A DNA stretch of 41,909 bases from an uncultured bacterium (GCA_902802945.1 CADCOC010000014.1:1-41909), one strand, 5' to 3'. Shown: positions 31,621 through 39,498, counted from the stretch's first letter. A program made the numbers and translations. The notes: generated from the letters alone by a model not told the origin.

Positions 31621-32619
31621 TTATTTCTTTGATTCAAGCAGATCGGCGTCGAACTTGTAGCCGAGGCACATTCCGAGTTCCTTCAGCTTGTCCTTGATCT
31701 CGTTCAGGGACTTCTTGCCGAAGTTGCGGTACTTGAGCATGTCGGCCTCGGTCTTCTGGGCGAGCTCGCCGACGGTGGTGATGTTGGCGTTGTTGAGGCA
31801 GTTCGCGGCGCGGACCGAAAGCTCGATCTCGTTCACGGACATGTTCAGCAGCTTGCGGAGACGCTCGCGCTCGTCGGCGCTCTTGCGCTCGGTGTCGTCG
31901 AATTCGAGGGCTTCCTCGTTGGAGTAGTCCACGAACACGTCGAGGTGGCGGCGCAGCACTGCGGCGGCGGTCTTCAGCGCGTCGTCCGGCGTCACGCGAC
32001 CGTCGGTCCACACGTCCATGACGAGTTTCTCGTAGTCGGTGCGCTGGCCCACGCGGGTGTTCTCCACGAGGAAGTTCACGCGCGTGACGGGCGAGAAGAT
32101 GGAGTCGATCGCGATGCGGCCGATCTCCTGGTCCGGCAGCTTGTTGCCGTCGGCGAGGCAGAAGCCACGGCCGGTGCGGATGTCGCACTCCATGTCGAAC
32201 GTCGCGCCCTCTTCGAGCGTGGCGATCGGCAGACCGGGGTTAAGCACCTCCACGGAGTTCTCGGCGGCGAAGTCGCCGGCGGTCACGACGCAGGGGCCTG
32301 TTTTCTTCAGACGAAGGCTGGTTGTTTCGCGCGTGAAGGTCTTGAGCAGCACGCGCTTCAGGTTGAGGATGATGTCCGTGACGTCTTCCGCGACGCCCGG
32401 GATCGTCGAGAACTCGTGGTTCACGCCGGCGATTTTGACCGAGCAGATCGCGCATCCCTCGATGGAGGAGAGGAGCACGCGGCGGAGCGAGTTCCCGATC
32501 GTGCGCGCGTAGCCGATTTCAAACGGCTCGGCGGTGAAACGAGCATACGTTCCGGTGGCGGTGGCCTCGTCCTTCTTGACGGCGCGGGGCATTTCAAAAC
32601 GGCTCAAACGGATTGGCAT
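31621..32619 (-). CDS. rpoA: RNA polymerase subunit alpha
   Basis: This 332-residue alpha subunit is of standard length. The N-terminal assembly domain contains EIGYARTIGNSLRRVLLSSI and GVAEDVTDIILNLK. The C-terminal DNA-binding domain starts near residue 255 and contains VNEIELSVRAANCLNNANIT and YRNFGKKSLNEIKDKLKELG. The start at 32619 has GGGAGA 6 nt upstream. An 82-nt gap to rpsD upstream contains a stem-loop. Confidence 0.97.
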   Translation of the reverse strand: MPIRLSRFEMPRAVKKDEATATGTYARFTAEPFEIGYARTIGNSLRRVLLSSIEGCAICSVKIAGVNHEFSTIPGVAEDVTDIILNLKRVLLKTFTRETTSLRLKKTGPCVVTAGDFAAENSVEVLNPGLPIATLEEGATFDMECDIRTGRGFCLADGNKLPDQEIGRIAIDSIFSPVTRVNFLVENTRVGQRTDYEKLVMDVWTDGRVTPDDALKTAAAVLRRHLDVFVDYSNEEALEFDDTERKSADERERLRKLLNMSVNEIELSVRAANCLNNANITTVGELAQKTEADMLKYRNFGKKSLNEIKDKLKELGMCLGYKFDADLLESKK

Positions 32620-32660
32620 AGGTTTCTCCCTTGAGAATGAAAAACAAAGGCGAACAATCC

Positions 32661-32680
32661 GCCGGGGAGGGTTCCCCGGC
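32661..32680 (-). promoter_or_regulatory. Intercistronic stem-loop between rpsD and rpoA
   Basis: The minus strand has GCCGGGGA and TCCCCGGC pairing over 8 bp around a 4-nt loop ACCC. U-rich TTTGTTTTTC follows 13 nt later. It may act as a processing site or attenuator that sets rpoA level against S4. Confidence 0.5.
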
Positions 32681-32700
32681 AGAAAGCCGACGACACGCGC

Positions 32701-33303
32701 TTACCGCGAATACAATTCGACGATCAGCTGCACGTCGATGTTCTCGGGGATCTCGGAACGCTCCGGGACGCTCTGCAGCGTGCCCGAAAGGTTCGCCTCG
32801 TCCCGCGTGAGCCACGACACGGACAGCTTGTGCTTGTTCAGCGAGTCGCGCACGGCCATGAGGTCGCGGCTCTTCTCGCGGATCGACACGGTCTGGCCGG
32901 GCTTCACCGTGCAGGACGGGATGTTGCAGATCTTGCCGTCGAGCTCGATGTGGCGGTGCGTCACGAGCTGGCGCGCGGCGCGGCGCGTCGGCGCGAAGCC
33001 GAGGCGGTAGACGATGTTGTCCAGACGCGTCTCGCAGAGCTGGAGCAGGATGTCGCCCGTCACGCCCTCGCGCGCCTTCGCGCGCTTGAAGAAGATGCGG
33101 AACTGGCGTTCCATCATTCCGTAGATGAAACGGGCCTTCTGCTTCTCGCGGAGCTGCTCGCCGTATTCGGACAGTTTCTTCCGGCGGCGCGCGCCGTGCT
33201 GCCCGGGCGGGTTGGGACGCTTCTCCAGGACCTTGTCCGGTCCAAAGAGGGGCTCGCCGAAGCGGCGGGCGATTTTCGTACGGGGACCAGTATAACGACC
33301 CAT
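32701..33303 (-). CDS. rpsD: 30S ribosomal protein S4
   Basis: This 200-residue S4 starts MGRYTGPRTKIARRFGEPLF and is the form without N-terminal zinc cysteines. The S4 RNA-binding domain is at residues 90-150 (ETRLDNIVYRLGFAPTRRAA, RQLVTHRHIELDGKICNIPS). It ends DVQLIVELYSR. It is one nucleotide after rpsK. S4 commonly represses its own operon by binding mRNA, but no such site was identified here. Confidence 0.97.
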   Translation of the reverse strand: MGRYTGPRTKIARRFGEPLFGPDKVLEKRPNPPGQHGARRRKKLSEYGEQLREKQKARFIYGMMERQFRIFFKRAKAREGVTGDILLQLCETRLDNIVYRLGFAPTRRAARQLVTHRHIELDGKICNIPSCTVKPGQTVSIREKSRDLMAVRDSLNKHKLSVSWLTRDEANLSGTLQSVPERSEIPENIDVQLIVELYSR

Positions 33304-33304
33304 T

Positions 33305-33769
33305 TTACACTCTCCTGCGCTTGCGCGGACGGCACCCGTTGTGCGGAACGGGCGTGCAGTCCGTAATCATCGTGACATGGATTCCGGCGGCCTGGATGGC
33401 GCGCACGGCCGATTCGCGGCCCGCGCCCGCTCCCTGCACGCGCACCTCGCACTCGTGCATGCCCTTGGCAAAGGCCGTCTTCGCGGCGGTCTGCGCCACC
33501 ATCGTGGCGGCGAACGCCGTGGACTTGCGGCTGCCCTTGAACCCTTCCTTGCCGGCCGAGCTCCACGCGATCACGCCGCCGCGGGCGTCGGCGATCGACA
33601 CCTGCGTGTTGTTGAACGTGGACCTGATGAACGCGATGCCGGGCGGGATCGACTTGCCCGGACGCGCCTTCTTGGCGGCGGCTTCGCCTTCCGCCGCAGG
33701 GGCGGCGGCATCGGCCGCGGCCGGAGCCGCGGCGGGCGCTACCTCTTCATTCTTGATTTCTTCGCTCAT
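33305..33769 (-). CDS. rpsK: 30S ribosomal protein S11 with acidic N-terminal extension
   Basis: This is a 154-residue S11. The conserved body starts near residue 42 ([20 protein letters not shown]) and ends [19 protein letters not shown], the family's fixed C-terminus. The first ~38 residues are an added Ala/Pro/Glu-rich segment ([20 protein letters not shown]). This is longer than the usual basic 10-15 residue N-terminus. It is 21 nt after rpsM. Confidence 0.96.
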   Translation of the reverse strand: MSEEIKNEEVAPAAAPAAADAAAPAAEGEAAAKKARPGKSIPPGIAFIRSTFNNTQVSIADARGGVIAWSSAGKEGFKGSRKSTAFAATMVAQTAAKTAFAKGMHECEVRVQGAGAGRESAVRAIQAAGIHVTMITDCTPVPHNGCRPRKRRRV

Positions 33770-33790
33770 AAATTGACGTCCTCTTCGAAA

Positions 33791-34180
33791 TTACTTCTTC
33801 GCGGGGGCGGAGGCGCGCATCAGGGCGGCGGCGCCCTTCCGGTTGCCCTTGCGCGTGTGCGCGTTCGTCTTCGTGCGCTGGCCGCGCACGGGCAGGCCGC
33901 GCTTGTGGCGCAGGCCGCGGTACGACCCGATCGAAATGAGACGGCGGATGTTCTGCGACACCTCACGGCGGAGGTCGCCCTCCACGCGGTAATGGTCCTG
34001 AATGAAAGTCACGATCGCGTGAATCTCGTCCTGGCTCAGATCGTCGGCCTTCTTCATCGGCTCGACATTGCACGCCGCAAGCACGTCATCTGCGCGCTTC
34101 GGCCCGATTCCGTGGATGTACCGGAGAGCATAGCGAACATGCTTCTTGCCCGGGATATCCACACCCATCAGTCTTGGCAT
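33791..34180 (-). CDS. rpsM: 30S ribosomal protein S13
   Basis: This 129-residue S13 has PRLMGVDIPGKKHVRYALRY at the N-terminus and GSYRGLRHKRGLPVRGQRTK and TNAHTRKGNRKGAA in the tail that contacts tRNA and the head of the 30S subunit. It is 22 nt after rpmJ. Confidence 0.97.
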   Translation of the reverse strand: MPRLMGVDIPGKKHVRYALRYIHGIGPKRADDVLAACNVEPMKKADDLSQDEIHAIVTFIQDHYRVEGDLRREVSQNIRRLISIGSYRGLRHKRGLPVRGQRTKTNAHTRKGNRKGAAALMRASAPAKK

Positions 34181-34202
34181 GGTTGTTTTTTCCTCTTTTT
34201 TC

Positions 34203-34316
34203 TTAGCCCTGACGCTGTTTATGGCGCGGGTTTGTGCAGATCACGCGCACCACGCCTTTGCGACGAATGATGCGACAGTTCTCGCAGATGCGGCGAACGG
34301 AACTACGTACTTTCAT
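34203..34316 (-). CDS. rpmJ: 50S ribosomal protein L36
   Basis: This is a 37-residue L36. It starts [20 protein letters not shown] and continues [17 protein letters not shown]. The Zn-binding Cys-Cys-Cys-His set (C11, C14, C27, H32) is intact. It is the first gene of the alpha operon here, directly behind a promoter. secY and infA, often found upstream in other bacteria, are absent. Confidence 0.95.
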   Translation of the reverse strand: MKVRSSVRRICENCRIIRRKGVVRVICTNPRHKQRQG

Positions 34317-34352
34317 TGTTTAACTCTTCTTTTTATGGTCGAACAGCGAGTA

Positions 34353-34381
34353 AGTATATCAAAAATGACGCGCTACCACAA
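34353..34381 (-). promoter_or_regulatory. Promoter of the alpha ribosomal operon
   Basis: On the minus strand TTGTGG (34376-34381) and TATACT (34353-34358) are 17 nt apart, 36 nt before the rpmJ ATG. Confidence 0.75.
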
Positions 34382-34517
34382 GGGGGAAAATTACAAATTT
34401 GCGAATGCGCGCAGTTGGCCATGTTTTCCGCCAGAAATATCACTTTTTACCATGCCTTACACCGTAATCTCAGTTTCCGCTCACGCAAGACGCGAATGGT
34501 TGAACTCCTTCCGGGAA

Positions 34518-34546
34518 TTGATGGTACGGCGAAAATGTGATATACT
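34518..34546 (+). promoter_or_regulatory. Leaderless-type promoter of the SGNH hydrolase
   Basis: TTGATG (34518-34523) and TATACT (34541-34546) are 17 nt apart. The -10 ends 7 nt before the ATG at 34554, so the RNA should start at or next to the ATG. Confidence 0.68.
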
Positions 34547-34553
34547 TGCCGCC

Positions 34554-35348
34554 ATGAAAAACAACCCTCTTGTCTCACTGCGCCGCTTCGTGCTCGCCCT
34601 GGGCACGGCCGCTGCTTTCTGCGCATACGCGGTCCCGGCCGCAAATGCACAATCCGATGATCTCCAGGCCAACCCCGTGCCCGCCATCGGACAGAACGCG
34701 AAGGACCAGAAGGCTTTCGACCCGGCGAAAAAGGGACCGCGCGTCCTCTTCGTGGGCAACTCGATCACGCTGCACGGTCCGCGTCCGCAGATCGGCTGGA
34801 CGAACAACTGGGGCATGGCCGCGAGTGCGCGCGACAAGGACTACGTCCACCTTCTGCAGAAGAAGATCGCCGCCGTGCGCCCAGACGCGCAGTGCTGTCT
34901 CCTCCAGGTGGCCAACACCTTCGAGCGTGCTTTCTTCAAGAAGGACTGGTCGTGCGAGCGCAACTTCAAGTGGGCACGCGAGTTCAAGCCCGACGTGATC
35001 GTGTTCTTCTTCGGCGCAAACGTGCCGAAGACCTACAACGCCGGCACGATGTCGCCCGCCCCCGCACGCACGTTCGGCGAGGCGCTCGACGCGTTCCGCA
35101 CCTACCTCGACCCCGAGGGGCAGGCGCTCGTCCTCATTTCACAGGGCTTCTACATCCGTCCGAAACTTGACGCCGAGAAAGAGGCCGTGGCGAAGAAGCA
35201 CGGCGACGTGTTCGTGAACATGGAGGACATACGTGCGCGCAAGGACGCGCACGGCCGCTTCAACCATCCCGGCGACCTCGGCATGGAGCTGATCGCCGAA
35301 CGCTTCTGGCAGCACATCGAAAAGCGCATCCGGGATGTCCGGCGTTGA
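34554..35348 (+). CDS. Secreted SGNH/GDSL-type hydrolase
   Basis: This 264-residue protein has a long signal peptide (MKNNPLVSLRRFVLALGTAA, cleaved about residue 33 after ANA). The SGNH core starts with RVLFVGNSITLHG (Ser of GNS). VIVFFFGANV supplies the Asn block, and the Asp-His pair is FNHPGDLGMELIAERFWQ (H with D nearby; the order is unusual). I infer an esterase acting on glycan decorations. It is divergent from the ribosomal operon. There is no ribosome binding site before ATG 34554, which together with the promoter position suggests a leaderless mRNA. A 10-bp hairpin covers its stop codon. Confidence 0.8.
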   Translation: MKNNPLVSLRRFVLALGTAAAFCAYAVPAANAQSDDLQANPVPAIGQNAKDQKAFDPAKKGPRVLFVGNSITLHGPRPQIGWTNNWGMAASARDKDYVHLLQKKIAAVRPDAQCCLLQVANTFERAFFKKDWSCERNFKWAREFKPDVIVFFFGANVPKTYNAGTMSPAPARTFGEALDAFRTYLDPEGQALVLISQGFYIRPKLDAEKEAVAKKHGDVFVNMEDIRARKDAHGRFNHPGDLGMELIAERFWQHIEKRIRDVRR

Positions 35349-35362
35349 AAATGGACATCCCG
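35331..35362 (+). terminator. Perfect 10-bp hairpin spanning the SGNH stop codon
   Basis: CGGGATGTCC (35331-35340) and GGACATCCCG (35353-35362) pair perfectly around a 12-nt loop that includes the TGA at 35346-35348. No uridine run follows. It may end or protect the transcript, and it lies between converging genes. Confidence 0.45.
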
Positions 35363-35441
35363 CCGTTGCCGTGGCTTCTAGGTTGTTCGCCCCCTCTGCC
35401 GTCTTCAGGAACTCTGACAGATCCGGACTCGGAAAAGTCCG

Positions 35442-35492
35442 TTAGTACTTCTCGGCATATTGCAGCAGTTTCTCTATCGCATGTTTCGTCAT
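35442..35492 (-). pseudogene. 16-codon stub of a gene coupled to the DNA methyltransferase
   Basis: The methyltransferase stop overlaps an ATG (ATGA at 35489-35492). That frame reads MTKHAIEKLLQYAEKY and stops. The coupling is typical of a methyltransferase followed by its restriction endonuclease. Only the first codons remain before unrelated sequence leads into the convergent SGNH gene. Loss of the endonuclease is inference. Confidence 0.4.
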
Positions 35493-37144
35493 ACAGCAAA
35501 GTCGAATTCCTGCACAACGAGTTTCTTCGGTTGCCGATCCACGACCTTCGCCAGCAAACTTTCAACGAAGCGATCCACCTTCGCCACATCCGTCTCCCCG
35601 TAAAGCCCGGCCAAGGACGACACATCGGCCTCGTCAAGACTGCTCCACGCGGGAATGTGGACATGCCGCAGGTTCTGCGCTTGATAACGGATGCTGCCCC
35701 CACGCATCTGAACCGACACGCGCCGAATCTGGTCTGTCACGAATGAACTTCGCATCAGCACGCAAAGCGCCCGCATGTTCCACGTGTCGGACATGATCCA
35801 GTACACGTTGTGGTGAGGATAGTATTCGCCGCGCTCATCAAGAGCGACATTTCCGCCGCGCTGGATATCGGGGAGCAGGATCTTTGCGGCCCTCAGAACT
35901 TTATAGCTAATTCTGTCAAGCGTTCTGTACCACGAGTCGGGATGCTTCTTCGCGCAGTAACGAGCCTTCAGCCTACCTGCATGCTTCTCCAGATACGCTC
36001 CCACCTTCGGGAACATTGACAGGTCCAACATCTGCCTGTCATCATGCTGATCGTACGGATTGAGCATATAGCGGCTGTTCCACTCGATCCTGCCGCTCTG
36101 AATGTCCTCAGACGCGACGAGAGGAAGCAGACACGAATCTTCTATTTCCGCATTACGCTGTGGATCCACATAGATTTCATCCGCACCCGAGGCAACGCCG
36201 ATGCCGACCTGCGTTCCGGCCCCGGATTGCTCGATCGTCGGGAAGGAACTGACTATGGACTCAAACCTGTCCCTTTCAGCGGAATCGGTCGTAACCCAGG
36301 CGTCTTCGCCGCCATACCATTTGGCGAACCTGCTGAGCCGCGATCCCGCTACCCCTGTCCTGTAATGCCGCAGTGCATCGTCCTCCAGCGACGTTACCTC
36401 GCCGGAGTACGTTCCGTTCCCGACGCGCCTGTCAATCACGTAGATCGCCGGATAGGCGGACACCTCTGTCTCAAATGGCTGAGTATGCTCCATGTTCAGG
36501 TAGAGTGCAACATGGAAAGAGTCACTGATCAATCTCCGCAGTCGCCTACCATAACTGCTACGCACAAACCTGTTCGTACAGATGAATGAAAAAACGCCAC
36601 GCGGCGACAGTAATGACAACGAACGTTCAAAGAAAGGGACATAGATGTCGCACCTTTCGGAGAACGTGTCGTACCGGGTCTTGTACGCCCGTTGTTTCGC
36701 CGGAGCTATGTTGTCGAAACGGATGTAAGGCGGGTTGCCAATCACCACATCAAACTTCTCCTTGAAGTCGTGGAGAAGGAAATCCTCACACCGAAACCAA
36801 CGAGAAAGCAGCCGTTTCGCACTGTCTCGTGGACATCCTGCCGCCTCAAGTCTCGCATCAACCATACGCTTCACATGCGAGATGCTTTTCTCTGACACGT
36901 CAAACGCAAGGAGAAAACCACACAGCGCGTCGTCTTCCCAATCCGGGCTCTCCGCAATCAATGCATCCACAATCGGCAGAACAAAAGCACCATCTCCACA
37001 ACTCGGCTCCAAAACGCTCAACCCACTCCATTTACCGAAACGTCCGGCATGCATGACTTCGCGCATCATGTAGGAGACCACTTCTGAACGCGTGAACACC
37101 GCGCCGGTCGTCCGATGTTCTGGAACTGGCGTGCGTGCGCTCAT
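35489..37144 (-). CDS. N6-adenine DNA methyltransferase (Eco57I/TaqI-like)
   Basis: This is a 551-residue methyltransferase from ATG 37144 (AAGG upstream). The SAM-binding motif I is LSVLEPSCGDGAFVLPI and the catalytic motif IV is VVIGNPPYIRFD. A long C-terminal target-recognition region (residues 260-540) contains ISYKVLRAAKILLPDIQRGG and YYPHHNVYWIMSD, typical of Eco57I/TaqI-type enzymes. These modify adenine in a specific DNA site. No nuclease domain is fused, and the coupled downstream frame is only a stub, so it looks solitary. Codon use and lower G+C than its neighbours suggest transfer. Confidence 0.85.
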   Translation of the reverse strand: MSARTPVPEHRTTGAVFTRSEVVSYMMREVMHAGRFGKWSGLSVLEPSCGDGAFVLPIVDALIAESPDWEDDALCGFLLAFDVSEKSISHVKRMVDARLEAAGCPRDSAKRLLSRWFRCEDFLLHDFKEKFDVVIGNPPYIRFDNIAPAKQRAYKTRYDTFSERCDIYVPFFERSLSLLSPRGVFSFICTNRFVRSSYGRRLRRLISDSFHVALYLNMEHTQPFETEVSAYPAIYVIDRRVGNGTYSGEVTSLEDDALRHYRTGVAGSRLSRFAKWYGGEDAWVTTDSAERDRFESIVSSFPTIEQSGAGTQVGIGVASGADEIYVDPQRNAEIEDSCLLPLVASEDIQSGRIEWNSRYMLNPYDQHDDRQMLDLSMFPKVGAYLEKHAGRLKARYCAKKHPDSWYRTLDRISYKVLRAAKILLPDIQRGGNVALDERGEYYPHHNVYWIMSDTWNMRALCVLMRSSFVTDQIRRVSVQMRGGSIRYQAQNLRHVHIPAWSSLDEADVSSLAGLYGETDVAKVDRFVESLLAKVVDRQPKKLVVQEFDFAV

Positions 37145-37184
37145 GACCTTATTGCTGTTCTGTGTATGGGAAAGACATGCCTGA

Positions 37185-37213
37185 ATTATACCATTTCCAC
37201 GCCCCGCTTGGAA
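37185..37213 (-). promoter_or_regulatory. Promoter of the DNA methyltransferase
   Basis: On the minus strand TTCCAA (37208-37213) and TATAAT (37185-37190, extended by TGG) are 17 nt apart. The layout is the same as the gatB promoter. Confidence 0.62.
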
Positions 37214-37274
37214 CGTTAATTTGACTTAAATCTAATCGCGGTAGATGCTACTCGTCTTTTTCCATTTTACCCAC

Positions 37275-37303
37275 TTCCGCCCACACGGGGAATGTGCTAT
37301 ACT
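37275..37303 (+). promoter_or_regulatory. Promoter for the small-gene cluster
   Basis: TTCCGC (37275-37280) and TATACT (37298-37303) are 17 nt apart, pointing toward the small genes at 37383-38045. Confidence 0.5.
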
Positions 37304-37382
37304 TTTTGCCGTCAACCGCCCGGCGACTCCGAAAGGTACGCTTGAGTGAATGCAATGGTGCAGGATCTCCTCGGGCGACACG

Positions 37383-37526
37383 ATGAACAAGAACACGATC
37401 CGCGTGCGTACCCCAATTGACGGGCGCAACGCCATGGAGCCGACCATCTCGTTGGCAGAGACCCGACAAACGGCAGACTGTCCCGAATCGCATATCGCCC
37501 TTATGGCGATTACGCTTTTCGCATGA
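37383..37526 (+). CDS. Possible 47-residue small protein
   Basis: The frame starts MNKNTIRVRTPIDGRNAMEP and ends HIALMAITLFA. It lies between a promoter and the RHH-like gene on the same strand. There is no clear ribosome binding site and I recognise no family. ATCGCC/GGCGAT inverted copies lie in its 3' part. It could be spurious. Confidence 0.28.
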   Translation: MNKNTIRVRTPIDGRNAMEPTISLAETRQTADCPESHIALMAITLFA

Positions 37527-37536
37527 CCGTCAGCCC

Positions 37537-37842
37537 ATGAACCAGAACAACCCCGAGACCTACGCGCTGACGGCGCGTTTCCCGCTCGACGACGCGGCGC
37601 GCTTCCGTGCCCTTGCGCGCTCGCTGGGCGTCACGCCGTCTGCGCTGGCGGCCAAGCTCATCCACGAGGCCGTCGCTTCGGTTTCACCTTCGCAAACCGA
37701 CTTGAACTGGGCGGCGCACCGCCGTTCGAAAAACTCGCTCCGCCGCCAGCTGCAAGACGAACGCACGCATCGCGGCGACTATCGCAAACCCGGATGGGAA
37801 AAACTCCCCGCCCATACCAAACCATACTCAAGCAAACCATGA
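37537..37842 (+). CDS. Small ribbon-helix-helix-like protein
   Basis: This 101-residue protein from ATG 37537 begins MNQNNPETYALTARFPLDD. The segment LTARFPLDDAARFRALARSL, continued by GVTPSALAAKLIHEAVAS, is the strand-helix-helix pattern of RHH DNA-binding proteins, as in antitoxins and mobilization accessory proteins. A basic tail (RRSKNSLRRQLQDERTHRG) follows. Its stop overlaps the next gene's start (ATGA). I infer a DNA-binding regulator of this gene pair. The specific role is not readable. Confidence 0.55.
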   Translation: MNQNNPETYALTARFPLDDAARFRALARSLGVTPSALAAKLIHEAVASVSPSQTDLNWAAHRRSKNSLRRQLQDERTHRGDYRKPGWEKLPAHTKPYSSKP

Positions 37843-38045
37843 AAGCACACCCCCTTGCCACCAAGAAATTCGACATGGCCGCCGTCAAGCAGGCCCTCGA
37901 CGACATGCGCCGCGCCTGCGGTGGAGGCGACATCCCCGCCAAGCTCGTCCGCTCCACCGCCCGACTTCTCAAGCTGACGCCAGTCGAATTCGCCCAAGCC
38001 GCCGCCCGTCTCAACCGCCCCTTCGCAACAAGCCACGTGAGATAA
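37839..38045 (+). CDS. Small conserved-looking helical protein coupled to the RHH-like gene
   Basis: This 68-residue protein begins MKAHPLATKKFDMAAVKQAL and has two predicted helices (LVRSTARLLKLTPVEFAQAA). Its start overlaps the stop of the RHH-like gene. No family is recognised. It could be a second regulator or a partner protein. A run of palindromic elements begins about 35 nt after the stop. Confidence 0.45.
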   Translation: MKAHPLATKKFDMAAVKQALDDMRRACGGGDIPAKLVRSTARLLKLTPVEFAQAAARLNRPFATSHVR

Positions 38046-38081
38046 CCCTCCACATCAGCATCTGTCCCATTTAAACGCACA

Positions 38082-38160
38082 GGTAGGGTCATGCGTCCCG
38101 CGTGACCGCACCGGTAGGGCGCGCGCCGCTAACTGGGAACGCCGCCATCTTGGCGGCGTA
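38082..38160. repeat. Cluster of three palindromic elements
   Basis: Two GGTAGGG heads occur, at 38082 (GGTAGGGTCATGCGTCCCGC with GTGACC) and 38113 (GGTAGGGCGCGCGCC). They are followed by a perfect hairpin GCCGCCA/TGGCGGC at 38141-38157 flanked by TAACT/GTAACTAG. The cluster lies between converging genes and could act as a bidirectional stop. Confidence 0.6.
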
Positions 38161-38186
38161 ACTAGTGTTAAAGGCCAGCCATCGTT

Positions 38187-38834
38187 TTACGTAAGGACAC
38201 CCAACTCGTTCCACATATCCTGAAAGTATGGACGGCGCTGGAGCATGTCACGAACACGTTCCACAAAAGAGGCATGGTTTTCTTGATAACTTGAACCGTA
38301 TGTTGTATCGTATATCCCTGGATGCTCGGACATGTCCTTTAGCATTCTGATCAAACCAAACTCATACGCCTCACGCTCAAAAAACAATTCGTACTTTTCC
38401 CGGTACCGAAGGATCGACCAATGAACCATCTTTGATGAAACGTGAAAGGACTGACTCCAGAAACCATCGCACCCTGGATAGCCGCAACTGCAAGTCAAGA
38501 TACCACATAGTGGATTGTAGGCTTCATCAGAGTAATGATAGTCATTAGCCCCTGCCCTGTTCATCAACTCGTCACAACATGGCGCACATTTAAGACTTCC
38601 GCCACCGATTGGATCGGTCGCTGTGAACAAATACCCCTTCCCCGTATCGTTCACGAACGGCGACTCGCGAATGAGCTGAGGGTCGGAGTACACGTCACAG
38701 TCACGGCATTCGTCTGGAACCAGATCGGGATAGACTTCACCGATCTCAGCCCAACCCAACGGAGTAAGCGCCGCCGCCTTCAACGGTACGGCAACAGCGC
38801 CTTTCTCTGTAATGCTTTGCCAGACATCAAACAT
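38187..38834 (-). CDS. Cysteine-rich protein of unknown function
   Basis: This is a 215-residue cytoplasmic protein. Three Cys groups are visible: ECRDCDVY, LKCAPCCDEL and CGILTCSCGYPGCDGFWSQ, suggesting one or more metal sites. The last block resembles 'CSCG-x-x-GC-x-G' segments seen in some bacterial immunity-like proteins, but I cannot name a family. Its start overlaps the end of the upstream gene by 8 nt, so the two form an operon. No toxin partner is visible. Confidence 0.55.
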   Translation of the reverse strand: MFDVWQSITEKGAVAVPLKAAALTPLGWAEIGEVYPDLVPDECRDCDVYSDPQLIRESPFVNDTGKGYLFTATDPIGGGSLKCAPCCDELMNRAGANDYHYSDEAYNPLCGILTCSCGYPGCDGFWSQSFHVSSKMVHWSILRYREKYELFFEREAYEFGLIRMLKDMSEHPGIYDTTYGSSYQENHASFVERVRDMLQRRPYFQDMWNELGVLT

Positions 38835-39498
38835 CTAACAATCCCCAATCGGACATCGCCTCACCAATCGTCACCGTCAACTCCTCGGCGGATTCGGCTA
38901 CTCGTCCGGGTTCATTGCAACCATAGTTCAGAAGCGACAACTCCTTCGCAAGCACAGCAGGTGAAGCGACGAAACAAGCGCGATCCAGTGCGAAACGAAA
39001 ACCATTCACCTCGGCGATCTCCACCAACCTTCCATATGGTGCATTAGCATCCCTGTAGAAAAAAGGATTGTTCAAAACTCTGACAACATCTCCATGCGGA
39101 TTATTGAAACAAGTCAATTTCATATACGGCAGCGACAGAAATGCGGAAAGTCCTTTGGGGAACAGAGTCCAAAACGCCACCACGTCGGCGCGCGTCAATT
39201 TCTGGCTGAGAATACCGAGGTCACTCAGCAACACGTGAATCGCATCGCTTGCCGGCCAGTTGTTTTCAGAACTGCAACGCTCGTCCATCGTCTTTACCAA
39301 AGTTTCAACAAACGAACGGGACGGATCAATCGCGCTAAAACAATTGTACGCCCATTCGACGGCATAATAACTTTTGAACGGTTCATCCCCTGACCGAATT
39401 ACAAGCGCATTCAGATTGTCAAGCATGCAATCATCTTCATCAAAAGCCGCAGGATTCAGCGGCTTGCCGTCGTAATCAGTGTGAATGATCTCCCTCAT
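38827..39498 (-). CDS. Protein of unknown function, coupled to the Cys-rich gene
   Basis: This 223-residue protein begins MREIIHTDYDGKPLNPAAFD with GGAGG 8 nt upstream. It is acidic and mostly helical, with no signal peptide, membrane segment or catalytic motif that I recognise. Lower G+C and codon use than the core genes suggest an acquired pair. The two genes may encode immunity or defence functions, which is a guess from context only. Confidence 0.55.
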   Translation of the reverse strand: MREIIHTDYDGKPLNPAAFDEDDCMLDNLNALVIRSGDEPFKSYYAVEWAYNCFSAIDPSRSFVETLVKTMDERCSSENNWPASDAIHVLLSDLGILSQKLTRADVVAFWTLFPKGLSAFLSLPYMKLTCFNNPHGDVVRVLNNPFFYRDANAPYGRLVEIAEVNGFRFALDRACFVASPAVLAKELSLLNYGCNEPGRVAESAEELTVTIGEAMSDWGLLDV

